Assembly (NCBI GenBank): GCA_023257625.1 | Contig: JALRBW010000044.1 | Coordinates: 1 to 64,000 of the forward strand | Reading direction: 5' to 3' | DNA: 64,000 bases | DNA from: Flavobacteriaceae bacterium | Lineage (GTDB): Bacteria; Bacteroidota; Bacteroidia; Flavobacteriales; Flavobacteriaceae | In this document: piece by piece, positions 8,256-16,309 of the stretch | Numbering within the stretch: the stretch's first letter is position 1 | How the letters are laid out: every line of letters starts with the position of its first letter | The notes under the pieces: model-generated | What the model was told of the DNA's origin: nothing | What the model saw: the letters and a program-made list of their open reading frames with translations, nothing else | The model's database searches: none | Translations under genes and position numbers: made by a program

Positions 8256-9264
8256 TTACTATCGATTTTATTTAAAATTGAGTTTATTTCTTATTTATCT
8301 TGTCATTGCAGCAGGAGCCATTGTTCGTATGACAGGGAGTGGAATGGGTTGTCCTGACTGGCCAAAATGCTTTGGATATCTTATTCCTCCAACTGAGCGA
8401 AGTCAATTAGAATGGAAACCCAATCATAACTATCACAAAGGTGAGGTAATTATTGTAGAGGAAAGCCTTAGAGTAGCTACTTCTGATTTCATATCACCTC
8501 AAACCTATACCGCTGAAAATTGGGAACCATACACCCGCCACGATTATGCCTTATTTAACCCAGTACATACATGGATTGAGTTTATCAATCGATTACTTGG
8601 AGCATTAGCTGGTATTGCAACACTTCTACTACTTATAAGTGCATTAGGTAAATTAAAAACAAATATTATTCCCTCAATCGGTGCTTTCATGGTTGTCTTA
8701 GGAATGGGTTTTCAAGCCTGGTTAGGAAAAACTGTAGTAGATTCTAACTTGTTGCCTATTAAAATTACTCTACACATGGGGATGGCTTTGATACTGATCT
8801 TTATTCTGATTTTTTTATTATATAAAGATCAACAAAAGAGACTTTTATTACCCCAACAATTTTCATTTAAACTTTTTTCATATTTCGCTTTAATCCTCAC
8901 TTTGATTCAAATCGGTATGGGAACTCAAGTAAGACAATTTATAGATATTCAAATGAAAAAATGGAATCTTGAAAATGCAAGTCAATGGATTAGTGAATTA
9001 CCTACGCTTTTTTATGTCCATCGAAGTTTTTCTATACTCGTTCTAGGAATTCATTTGTATCTAGGATATTTATTTTTAAAAAACAAAAAAATGCCGCGTA
9101 TTTTTTCTTTGATTCTAATTACATTAGGACTCGAAATTAGTACAGGTATTTGGATGTATTATTTTGATTTTCCCTTTTCTTCTCAACCCCTACATTTGGT
9201 ATTTGCCTCTATGCTCTTTGGAGCCCAGAGTTATTTTATTTTAGAAGTAAATAGAAAGACATGA
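8248..9264 (+). CDS. ctaA: heme A synthase (COX15/CtaA family)
   Basis: Heme A synthase oxidises the C8 methyl group of heme O to make heme A for cytochrome aa3-type oxidases. The product (338 residues from 8248; a second ATG two codons earlier at 8242 is also possible) is polytopic, with about eight membrane helices. The N-terminal helix is followed by the family hallmark GAIVRMTGSGMGCPDWPKC; conserved heme-ligand or proton-path His residues appear in HTWIEFINR, ITLHMGM, YVHRSF and QPLHLVFA. The extracytoplasmic loop after the first helix is long, as in the COX15-like bacteroidotal version. The start lies inside the end of the cca gene, indicating coupling. No other oxidase gene is in the window. 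Confidence 0.93.
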   Translation: MRNYYRFYLKLSLFLIYLVIAAGAIVRMTGSGMGCPDWPKCFGYLIPPTERSQLEWKPNHNYHKGEVIIVEESLRVATSDFISPQTYTAENWEPYTRHDYALFNPVHTWIEFINRLLGALAGIATLLLLISALGKLKTNIIPSIGAFMVVLGMGFQAWLGKTVVDSNLLPIKITLHMGMALILIFILIFLLYKDQQKRLLLPQQFSFKLFSYFALILTLIQIGMGTQVRQFIDIQMKKWNLENASQWISELPTLFYVHRSFSILVLGIHLYLGYLFLKNKKMPRIFSLILITLGLEISTGIWMYYFDFPFSSQPLHLVFASMLFGAQSYFILEVNRKT

Positions 9265-9776
9265 TTTATCGATTTCGAATAATTTTAGATGTAAAAGAAG
9301 ATGTCCTTCGTGATATTGAAATTGAATCTACCGCTACTCTTGAAGATTTTCACAATGCCATAACACAGGCCTTTGGGTTTTTAGGAAATGAAATGGCAAC
9401 ATTCTATCGTACCAATTCAAATTGGGAACAAGGTGATGAATATCCTTTAGAATCTATGGATTCTGAACAAAAAAGCGAAAGATATACCCTTTTAAATACC
9501 TTGGTATCAAAAAAAGAGAATCAGTTGCTTTACGTTTACGATTTTCTAAATCTTTGGACGTTTTTTATTGTTTGCATGGAGGTAACAGAACCCGTTGTAG
9601 GGACATCCTATCCTAATTTAATTCACTCCCAAGGAGAAGTGCCAGAACAAGCCCCTGAAAAATTATTTGAAAGCGATCAGGAAAATATAGAATTTCTTGA
9701 TGAAGAGGAAGATAATTTTGAGGATGATTTTGGCTATGATGGAGATGATGAATATGATGGGGATGACTACTATTAA
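9261..9776 (+). CDS. plasmid pRiA4b ORF-3-like (PRiA4_ORF3) family protein
   Basis: A 171-residue protein of the PRiA4_ORF3 family, often annotated 'IS1096 element passenger TnpR'. The family look is in the first 120 residues: IYRFRIILDVKEDVLRDIEI, LEDFHNAITQAFGF, and the later LLYVYDFLNLWTFFI strand. The last ~50 residues are strongly acidic and end in short Asp/Tyr-rich repeats (EYDGDD-like), probably disordered. No transposase or inverted repeats surround it, so the mobile-element label is a naming legacy here. Function is unknown. The start overlaps the end of the heme A synthase by four bases. Confidence 0.85.
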   Translation: MIYRFRIILDVKEDVLRDIEIESTATLEDFHNAITQAFGFLGNEMATFYRTNSNWEQGDEYPLESMDSEQKSERYTLLNTLVSKKENQLLYVYDFLNLWTFFIVCMEVTEPVVGTSYPNLIHSQGEVPEQAPEKLFESDQENIEFLDEEEDNFEDDFGYDGDDEYDGDDYY

Positions 9777-9788
9777 TTTCAAAAAAAT

Positions 9789-10850
9789 CTAAAATAATTT
9801 GTGCATATCAACATTTTCATAATGTTGACGGACAAAATTTAAAGCCGCTTTCATAATGTCACCCATTGATTTACTTTCTAAAAAAGCTTTATCATTAGTG
9901 AATTTATAAATTTCTTGCTTTAATCGTTCTAAATTTTCTGGTAGGGTAAGTACTTCGTTTCGCATTATTGAAATCAGCGTTTTTAATCGATTCCCTGAAG
10001 TAATAATTCGTCGAGCAACTATAGAACGTTCTTCAATTTTATATTGATTAATAGAGTTGTGGTTGAGTTTTGTCCGAACAAGCTCCATAATAGAATTATT
10101 TTCTTTAAAAAATTGAGGCCTGTAAACAGATAGTTTCCCTTCAAAAGATTGTTGATCAAAATCAATAGCTCTGATTTTATAAACTACTTGATCAAAATCA
10201 TGTGTAGGTACAATTACATAATTATATGAACGCATATCACCAAGCAATCTGATCATGCTACGTTCATTAAATTTTACATATTCTTTGGCAATTTGAGCTT
10301 TCTCAGCATCGGTACATTTCGGTAGAAAATCTTTGATAAAGGTATCTCCTGGAATTCCTGAAATATGTTCCTCAATTAAAGTGTGATTGCTAACCAAAAA
10401 ATTTAAGTTATAAGGAGATAACATATGCTCCAATTCAAGCCCATAAACTCTAGAGGCATCCGTTTGTTTTATATAGTAGTAGGTGAAATTGTCATTTAAA
10501 ATATTTCTTATTTTAATTCTAAAAGGTTTAGAGTTTCCAAAAGTACAATAGTCAATTGCATCGATATTGAGGTATTGAATTCCAAACTCATTCCCATCGG
10601 AATGAAGAAGAGTATATATTTTTTTTAGATTAAAATCGATCTCTTTTCTTTCTGAATCTGAATAAAATACACGGACCCAAAGGGTATCTTCGTCATTTTG
10701 ATCTAATACTGCTACGGATCCTGAAAAACGTAATAAATCGTTATAAAAAATAGGAGTATCAATCCACCTATCATATGTTTTTAGAAACCTAGATAATGCT
10801 GGTGAGAGCGGAAAAAATGGTTTTTTTTGTGAAATTAATTTTTCAGCCAT
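9789..10850 (-). CDS. conserved protein of unknown function with kinase-like motifs
   Basis: A 353-residue cytoplasmic protein with no signal peptide or membrane helix; I do not recognise a named family. Several segments line up, in order, with a protein/aminoglycoside-kinase fold: an LELEHML helix, a hinge-like LIEEHISGIPGD, a catalytic-loop-like RLLGDMRSYNYVIV (compare HGDLxxxN), and an IRAIDFDQQ strand resembling the Mg-binding DFD/DFG motif. These lie roughly at residues 130, 160, 205 and 230. The C-terminal 100 residues are helical. It is monocistronic, divergent from an ABC exporter with 47 bp between starts, and has its own TAnnTTTG element. The kinase idea is inference from motif order only. 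Confidence 0.7.
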   Translation of the reverse strand: MAEKLISQKKPFFPLSPALSRFLKTYDRWIDTPIFYNDLLRFSGSVAVLDQNDEDTLWVRVFYSDSERKEIDFNLKKIYTLLHSDGNEFGIQYLNIDAIDYCTFGNSKPFRIKIRNILNDNFTYYYIKQTDASRVYGLELEHMLSPYNLNFLVSNHTLIEEHISGIPGDTFIKDFLPKCTDAEKAQIAKEYVKFNERSMIRLLGDMRSYNYVIVPTHDFDQVVYKIRAIDFDQQSFEGKLSVYRPQFFKENNSIMELVRTKLNHNSINQYKIEERSIVARRIITSGNRLKTLISIMRNEVLTLPENLERLKQEIYKFTNDKAFLESKSMGDIMKAALNFVRQHYENVDMHKLF

Positions 10851-10863
10851 GACTTAGTTTAAT

Positions 10864-10871
10864 CAAAAATA
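10864..10871 (-). promoter_or_regulatory. -7 promoter element for the kinase-like gene
   Basis: On the minus strand the bases read TATTTTTG, a full TAnnTTTG match, 13 bases before the ATG at 10850. On the opposite strand a near match (TATCTTTT, 10873-10880) lies 17 bases before the ABC ATPase start, so the two promoters would be back to back. Confidence 0.55.
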
Positions 10872-10897
10872 CTATCTTTTCTTAGAATTTAGGTTGA

Positions 10898-11818
10898 ATG
10901 ACAACAACACCCCATATATCCATGCAAAAAACACTATTAGAACTATTTAATCTCAGTAAAAATTTTGGATCCATTAAAGCTGTAGATGGCCTAAGTTTAT
11001 CTCTTAAAAAAGGGAATGTGTATGGACTTTTAGGACCAAATGGCAGTGGAAAATCTACTACACTAGGAATGGTTTTAAATGTTGTAAATCCTACTTCCGG
11101 ATATTTTCAATGGTATTCAGGAACTATTACTACGCATCAAGCATTAAAAAAAATAGGAGCCATTATAGAGCGTCCAAATTTTTATCCTTACATGACCGCC
11201 TTACAAAACATGGTATTATTATGTAAAATAAAAGAATGTGATACAAACGGAATTGAAGAAAAATTAAAACTTGTAGGCCTTTGGGAAAGAAGAAATAGTA
11301 AGTTTAGTACCTTCTCGCTTGGCATGAAACAACGTTTGGCAATTGCTGCTGCTTTAATTAATAATCCTGAACTTTTAATTTTAGATGAACCCACAAATGG
11401 ACTAGATCCCGAAGGGATTCATCAGATTCGAAAATTAATCCTCAATATTGCTAAAATGGGAACTACTATTTTGTTGGCATCACATTTATTAGATGAAGTA
11501 GAAAAAGTATGTAGCCATGTAATTGTGTTAAAAAAAGGAGTTAAATACTATGAAGGTCCCGTTGACCAGATCACAGTTGCTCATGGTTTTTTTGAAATCA
11601 AATGTACCCCAATTGAAGCCGCTATTCATTTTTTAGAATCCCTATCAGATATTAGTGAAATTCAAAATGAAAAGGATTTAATTCGTGTTTTCCCCAAAAA
11701 TGATATGAAACCAGAAAGTCTGTCAAAAAAATTAGCAGAAGCTAAAATATACCCCACTCATTTTGTTTGGAGAAAACCAACATTAGAAGATCAATTTTTG
11801 TCCCTAACTCAAACTTAA
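10898..11818 (+). CDS. ABC transporter ATP-binding protein (ABC-2 type exporter)
   Basis: A 306-residue single-domain ABC ATPase (an internal ATG at 10922 would give 298). Walker A is GPNGSGKSTT near residue 48; the signature is FSLGMKQRLAIAAAL; Walker B is LLILDEPTNGLDPEG; the switch His is in LLASHLLDEVEKV. The C-terminal ~90 residues form the extra domain common to the CcmA/bacitracin-exporter-like group. The permease follows after a two-base gap, so they should form one exporter. Substrate cannot be read from the sequence; related pairs handle antimicrobial peptides, lipids or act in gliding-type or copper systems. Confidence 0.93.
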   Translation: MTTTPHISMQKTLLELFNLSKNFGSIKAVDGLSLSLKKGNVYGLLGPNGSGKSTTLGMVLNVVNPTSGYFQWYSGTITTHQALKKIGAIIERPNFYPYMTALQNMVLLCKIKECDTNGIEEKLKLVGLWERRNSKFSTFSLGMKQRLAIAAALINNPELLILDEPTNGLDPEGIHQIRKLILNIAKMGTTILLASHLLDEVEKVCSHVIVLKKGVKYYEGPVDQITVAHGFFEIKCTPIEAAIHFLESLSDISEIQNEKDLIRVFPKNDMKPESLSKKLAEAKIYPTHFVWRKPTLEDQFLSLTQT

Positions 11819-11820
11819 CT

Positions 11821-12660
11821 ATGCGATTACTTTATATTGAACTCTATAAATTAGGCCATAATACGATTTCGAAATTGTTAATTTTTGGATATTTCCTCCT
11901 TATTTTAAGCATTTCTATTTTAAGTACTATAAAAATTGAATTTGGCCCAATTAAATTTTATTTGGCAGAACAGGGAATTTTTAATTTTCCCTACATCTGG
12001 CATTTTAACACCTTTATAATTGCGCTATTTAAAGTATTTTTTGCTGTAATAATCGTGGCTATGGTTGGAAATGAATACAGTAACCGAACCTTAAAACAAA
12101 ACCTTATCGATGGGTTAAGTAAGGGAGAATTTCTCCGATCAAAATTGTATGCAATCATTGCCTTTGTTACTGTATCTACACTACTTGTTTTTATTATTAG
12201 CTTGATTTTAGGAGGAATTTATTCAGACTATACTGAATGGAGTATCGTTTTTTCAGATGTAGAATATTTACTTGCCTATGCGATAAAACTTTTCTGTTTT
12301 TTTACTTTTTGTTTATTGCTATCAATTTTAATTAAACGTGCAGCTTTTGCTTTAGGGTTTTTAGCTTTTTGGCAGTTTTTTGAAGGAATTAATTTTGGAC
12401 TTTTAAACTGGAAATTAGAAACTTATTTTCCTTCAATTTCAGTAGATCAAGTTTTTCAATTTTATCCTTTAAATGCAATGAGTAATTTAATTAAAGAGCC
12501 TTTCTCTAGACTTTCAGCCATTCAAAATATAGCCAATGAAATTGGTGATGGTTTTACTAAAGATTACTCAGTTACCTTATTAAGTATTTTTATCGCTTTA
12601 AGTTGGTCAGCACTTTTTATCTTCATTTCCTATCAACTTTTAAAGCGGCGTGATTTGTAG
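11821..12660 (+). CDS. ABC-2 type transporter permease
   Basis: The membrane partner of the preceding ATPase: 279 residues with about six hydrophobic helices, roughly at residues 15-38, 60-85, 110-135, 155-180, 185-205 and 250-272. The MVGNEYSNRTLKQNLIDGLS segment after helix 2 is typical of ABC-2 permeases of the bacitracin/YhaP-like group (NEYxxxTLKxxL). The frame is open to 11767, but that part overlaps the ATPase gene; the ATG at 11821, two bases after its stop, begins with a plausible amphipathic N-terminus (MRLLYIELYKLG). No substrate-specific feature is visible. Confidence 0.9.
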   Translation: MRLLYIELYKLGHNTISKLLIFGYFLLILSISILSTIKIEFGPIKFYLAEQGIFNFPYIWHFNTFIIALFKVFFAVIIVAMVGNEYSNRTLKQNLIDGLSKGEFLRSKLYAIIAFVTVSTLLVFIISLILGGIYSDYTEWSIVFSDVEYLLAYAIKLFCFFTFCLLLSILIKRAAFALGFLAFWQFFEGINFGLLNWKLETYFPSISVDQVFQFYPLNAMSNLIKEPFSRLSAIQNIANEIGDGFTKDYSVTLLSIFIALSWSALFIFISYQLLKRRDL

Positions 12661-12702
12661 TGCTAATAGGGTAAATTCCCGGTAAAACCATCTTTAATTT
12701 TG

Positions 12703-12710
12703 TACTTTTG
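12703..12710 (+). promoter_or_regulatory. -7 promoter element of uvrB
   Basis: TACTTTTG is an exact TAnnTTTG match 17 bases before the uvrB ATG. No clear -33 TTTG is present. It is followed after one base by the palindrome at 12712-12726. Confidence 0.65.
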
Positions 12711-12711
12711 C

Positions 12712-12726
12712 ACACCTATTAGGTGT
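12712..12726. promoter_or_regulatory. palindromic candidate operator at the uvrB transcription start
   Basis: ACACCTA-T-TAGGTGT is a perfect 7-bp inverted repeat around a single central base. It sits between the -7 element (ending 12710) and the ATG (12728), exactly where transcription should begin, so a bound repressor would block initiation. uvrB is a damage-induced gene in many bacteria; the sequence is unlike the E. coli or Bacillus LexA boxes. It could alternatively form a six-pair hairpin in the leader RNA. Confidence 0.5.
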
Positions 12727-12727
12727 T

Positions 12728-14722
12728 ATGCAGTTTGAACTTATTTCTGATTTTAAACCAACTGGTGATCAACCGCAAGCCATTAATCAAATTGTATCAC
12801 AATTTCTCAATAATGACCCCTACGTAACTCTTCAAGGCGTAACTGGATCTGGAAAAACCTTTACAATGGCAAATGTTGTAGAACATCTTCAACGCCCTAC
12901 TTTAGTTTTAGCTCATAATAAAACCCTTGCCGCCCAATTGTATTCTGAATTTAAGCAATTCTTTCCCAATAATGCAGTTGAATATTTTGTGTCGTATTAC
13001 GACTATTATCAACCTGAGGCATATATTCCAACAACAGGTACATACATTGAAAAAGATTTGTCTATTAATGAAGAAATAGAAAAATTAAGACTCAGTACTA
13101 CCTCTTCACTGTTATCAGGTCGTCGTGATGTATTAGTAGTGGCATCTGTTTCCTGTTTGTATGGCATCGGAAACCCTACTGAATTTCAAAAAAATGTAAT
13201 TGCGCTATCTAGAGATCTAAACATTCCTAGAACACAATTAATGCATCGATTGGTTCAAAGCCTCTATTCTAGAACTACAACCGATTTTAGTCGTGGTAAC
13301 TTTAGAGTGCTAGGTGATATTATAGATATTTTTCCTGGCTATGCTGATATCGCATTTAAGATTCACTTTTTTGGTGATGAAATTGAAGAGATTGAAGCTT
13401 TTGATCCCATAACTAATATAAAAATCGATACCTACGAGACCGTAAATATCTATCCTGCAAACATCTTTGTCACTTCGCCCGATAGACTTCAACAAGCCAT
13501 TCATCAAATTCAAGACGATTTAGTAAAGCAAGTTGATTATTTTCGGGAAATTGGAAAACCCCTTGAAGCAAAACGCTTAGAAGAACGCACTGAGTTTGAT
13601 TTAGAAATGATACGTGAATTGGGCTATTGTTCGGGAATAGAAAATTATTCTCGTTATTTAGACGGCAGAGCACCAGGAACACGACCTTTTTGTCTTTTAG
13701 ATTACTTCCCGAAAGATTTTTTGATGATCATCGATGAAAGTCATGTTACCCTACCGCAAGTTCATGCTATGTATGGAGGAGATCGAAGTAGAAAAGAAAA
13801 TTTAGTTGAATATGGATTTCGATTGCCTGCAGCTATGGACAATAGACCTTTAAAATACGAGGAATTTGAAGCTATCCAAAATCAAGTGCTTTATGTTAGC
13901 GCAACTCCTGCTGATTATGAATTAGAAAAAAGTGAAGGGATTGTAGTAGAACAAATTATTCGTCCTACAGGACTTTTAGATCCTGTTATTGAAATTCGAC
14001 CTAGTTTGAATCAAATTGATGATTTAATGGAGGAGATTCAACAACGTGTAGAAAAAAACGAACGTGTTTTGGTAACAACCTTAACCAAACGCATGGCAGA
14101 GGAACTAACACAGTATTTAACTCGAGCTCAGGTACGCTGTCGCTATATTCATAGCGATGTAGATACCCTTGAACGGGTTGAAATTATGCAAGATTTGCGA
14201 AAAGGACTTTTCGATGTACTAGTAGGTGTAAACCTATTACGAGAAGGATTAGATTTACCAGAGGTATCTCTTGTGGCTATTTTAGATGCGGATAAGGAGG
14301 GTTTTCTTCGCTCCAACCGATCATTAACGCAAACTGTTGGAAGAGCCGCCCGAAATATTAATGGCAAAGCCATTATGTATGCTGATACTGTAACCCAAAG
14401 TATGCAAAAAACGATAGATCAAACCCTTTACAGAAGAGAAAAACAAATGCAATACAATAGCGACCATAAGATTACACCTAAAGCTTTAGATAAAGCGCTT
14501 AATGTAGTGTTGCCTCGATCCTCATCGAGTTACCATCAACCCCTATCCAACAATAAAGCCGCAGAACCAAAAACAGAATACCATACGCAACTGGATATTG
14601 AAAAACGTATAAAGCAACTCCGTAAAAACATGGAAGCTGCTGCTAAAGCATTAGATTTCATTGAAGCAGCTCAATTCAGAGACGAAATTAAAATCCTTCA
14701 AGAACGGTTAAAAAAAGTTTAA
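12728..14722 (+). CDS. uvrB: excinuclease ABC subunit UvrB
   Basis: UvrB is the damage-verifying helicase-like subunit of nucleotide excision repair and acts with UvrA, UvrC and UvrD. The 664-residue product has the full architecture: Walker A in GVTGSGKTFTMAN near residue 40; the beta-hairpin region YYDYYQPEAYIP near 95; Walker B/DEAD-like IIDESH near 336; the motif V-VI region LREGLDLPEVSLVAILDADKEG split across residues 500-525 with QTVGRAARN; and a C-terminal UVR domain (AAKALDFIEAAQFRDEI) that contacts UvrC. Upstream are an exact -7 element and a palindrome suggesting regulation. uvrA and uvrC are not in the window. Confidence 0.98.
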   Translation: MQFELISDFKPTGDQPQAINQIVSQFLNNDPYVTLQGVTGSGKTFTMANVVEHLQRPTLVLAHNKTLAAQLYSEFKQFFPNNAVEYFVSYYDYYQPEAYIPTTGTYIEKDLSINEEIEKLRLSTTSSLLSGRRDVLVVASVSCLYGIGNPTEFQKNVIALSRDLNIPRTQLMHRLVQSLYSRTTTDFSRGNFRVLGDIIDIFPGYADIAFKIHFFGDEIEEIEAFDPITNIKIDTYETVNIYPANIFVTSPDRLQQAIHQIQDDLVKQVDYFREIGKPLEAKRLEERTEFDLEMIRELGYCSGIENYSRYLDGRAPGTRPFCLLDYFPKDFLMIIDESHVTLPQVHAMYGGDRSRKENLVEYGFRLPAAMDNRPLKYEEFEAIQNQVLYVSATPADYELEKSEGIVVEQIIRPTGLLDPVIEIRPSLNQIDDLMEEIQQRVEKNERVLVTTLTKRMAEELTQYLTRAQVRCRYIHSDVDTLERVEIMQDLRKGLFDVLVGVNLLREGLDLPEVSLVAILDADKEGFLRSNRSLTQTVGRAARNINGKAIMYADTVTQSMQKTIDQTLYRREKQMQYNSDHKITPKALDKALNVVLPRSSSSYHQPLSNNKAAEPKTEYHTQLDIEKRIKQLRKNMEAAAKALDFIEAAQFRDEIKILQERLKKV

Positions 14723-14771
14723 AGTCTCAATCCCAACTTCAAACATATCAACAAGTGTTTATATTTAATAA

Positions 14772-16250
14772 ATGAAAATCAACATAGCCCCATTTTTTAT
14801 TCTATTATTTCCTGTTATTATCTTTGGTCAAAGTATCGAACGTAAAGTCCAAATTTTAGACAGCTTAACTCATGAACCCATTCCCTTTGCCAGTATTTCA
14901 ACAAATCTAAAAAAGGGAAGTATTGCAAACGAAGAAGGAGAGTTTCGGTGGATATTTCCAGAGGTGGTAACAAATCAAGATTCCCTGAAAATTGCTTCAA
15001 TGGGTTACCAAACCCTAACACTGTCCTTGTCTACATTTTCTGATACGCTGGTCTATTTACCACCTAAAACAATTGCATTAAAGACCGTAATCGTTTCGAA
15101 CAAAACCCTATCACCCTCTGAAATTATTGAAGCGATACAAGAAAACATTCCCTATAAATACGATTTGGAATTGAATCAAAAAAAAATCTTTTTAAGAGAA
15201 TCCGGTTCTCAACAGTTTAATACATTAAGTGTATCGGTTAAAAAATCATCGATACCTGAATTTAATCAAGCTTTTTGGGACAGCACCCTAACTAAGGTTC
15301 CTAGAAAAAACGAATGGTTTAATGAAATTGTAGGCTCATGCTATGGTGATTACAAAAATCAAAAAGTTGAAATTACAAAAGCGCTAGAGTTAGAAAACAA
15401 GGAAACTGCAACCATTTTTAAAAATTTAGAAACGGTATTTGAAGACATACTGAACAACAACATTAAAAAGGATTCTTATTTTAAAATTCGATCAGGAATT
15501 ATTGGAGGTAAAGTGGATAATGCTGATTTTATAAATGCTGCAGACACGCTGAGCCTTGAAGAAAAAGAAACCAAAGAAAAATCAAATTTTCTGAAAGCTA
15601 AAAAATCTACCCTACTTAGTTTAACTAAACTTTTTGAAGACAAGGAAATCAATTTCAGTATCTTAAAAAAAGCTTCAAACTATACTTTTAAACAAATTGA
15701 TTTTACCTACCTCGATGACATTCCTATTTACGTACTCTCCTTTACTCCCAAAAGAAATGAAAAATATGAAGGCACTTTATACGTAGATGCTGATACCATG
15801 GCATTAGTAAGAATCTCATACAAAAATATAAAAGACATTAAGAGCTTTAGCCTTTTTGGAGTTTCGCTAAAAGAAAATTTAAAAGAGGTTACTGTTCAAT
15901 TTAAAAAGAATAAAACGGGCAAATATGCCCTTGAATATTTTGAATATTCTTATGGATGGGAAGGAGGGTTTGATCGGCCTTTAGTGATTACCGAAAAAAA
16001 TAAAATCGTCAAAGGAAGAAACAAACAAAATGAGTTAAAAATAGATGTTGTAATTAAAACAGGAACTAACCAAAAATACCAATTGGTTGTTTTTGAAACA
16101 CTCCCTCTAGATAAAGCTGTTTTTGAGGCATTTGAAGAAAAACCTACCGTTTTACCTGTTAATGTAACAAAATATGATCCTACTTTTTGGCAAGGCTATA
16201 CCATTATAGAACCGAATCAAGCCTTAAAAGCATATAAAATTGAAAAATAG
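14772..16250 (+). CDS. carboxypeptidase-like regulatory domain protein, exported
   Basis: A 492-residue exported protein. A signal peptide of about 19 residues ends at FGQ-S, the Bacteroidota-typical cut before a Gln/Ser. Residues ~25-100 form a CarboxypepD_reg-like beta-sandwich (DSLTHEPIPFASIST, NEEGEF, GYQTLTL), a domain often at the N-terminus of outer-membrane proteins in this phylum. The remainder is beta-rich and resembles the DUF5686-type or unannotated periplasmic region; I cannot name it. No transmembrane barrel ending is obvious, so it may be periplasmic or surface-associated. It lies 49 bp after uvrB and 59 bp before the GH20 gene, without clear promoter or terminator. Confidence 0.8.
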   Translation: MKINIAPFFILLFPVIIFGQSIERKVQILDSLTHEPIPFASISTNLKKGSIANEEGEFRWIFPEVVTNQDSLKIASMGYQTLTLSLSTFSDTLVYLPPKTIALKTVIVSNKTLSPSEIIEAIQENIPYKYDLELNQKKIFLRESGSQQFNTLSVSVKKSSIPEFNQAFWDSTLTKVPRKNEWFNEIVGSCYGDYKNQKVEITKALELENKETATIFKNLETVFEDILNNNIKKDSYFKIRSGIIGGKVDNADFINAADTLSLEEKETKEKSNFLKAKKSTLLSLTKLFEDKEINFSILKKASNYTFKQIDFTYLDDIPIYVLSFTPKRNEKYEGTLYVDADTMALVRISYKNIKDIKSFSLFGVSLKENLKEVTVQFKKNKTGKYALEYFEYSYGWEGGFDRPLVITEKNKIVKGRNKQNELKIDVVIKTGTNQKYQLVVFETLPLDKAVFEAFEEKPTVLPVNVTKYDPTFWQGYTIIEPNQALKAYKIEK

Positions 16251-16309
16251 TACGTAATGGAAAGTTCGAAAGTTTAAAATATCTTTTAAATTAGCGAAAA
16301 CCCTTTAAA

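Noticed and set aside
9261-9776. Insertion sequence suggested by the 'IS1096 passenger' family name
   Set aside because: No transposase, target duplication or terminal inverted repeats are visible nearby.
13310-14373. Minus-strand open frames opposite uvrB
   Set aside because: They mirror conserved UvrB motifs and have no family match.
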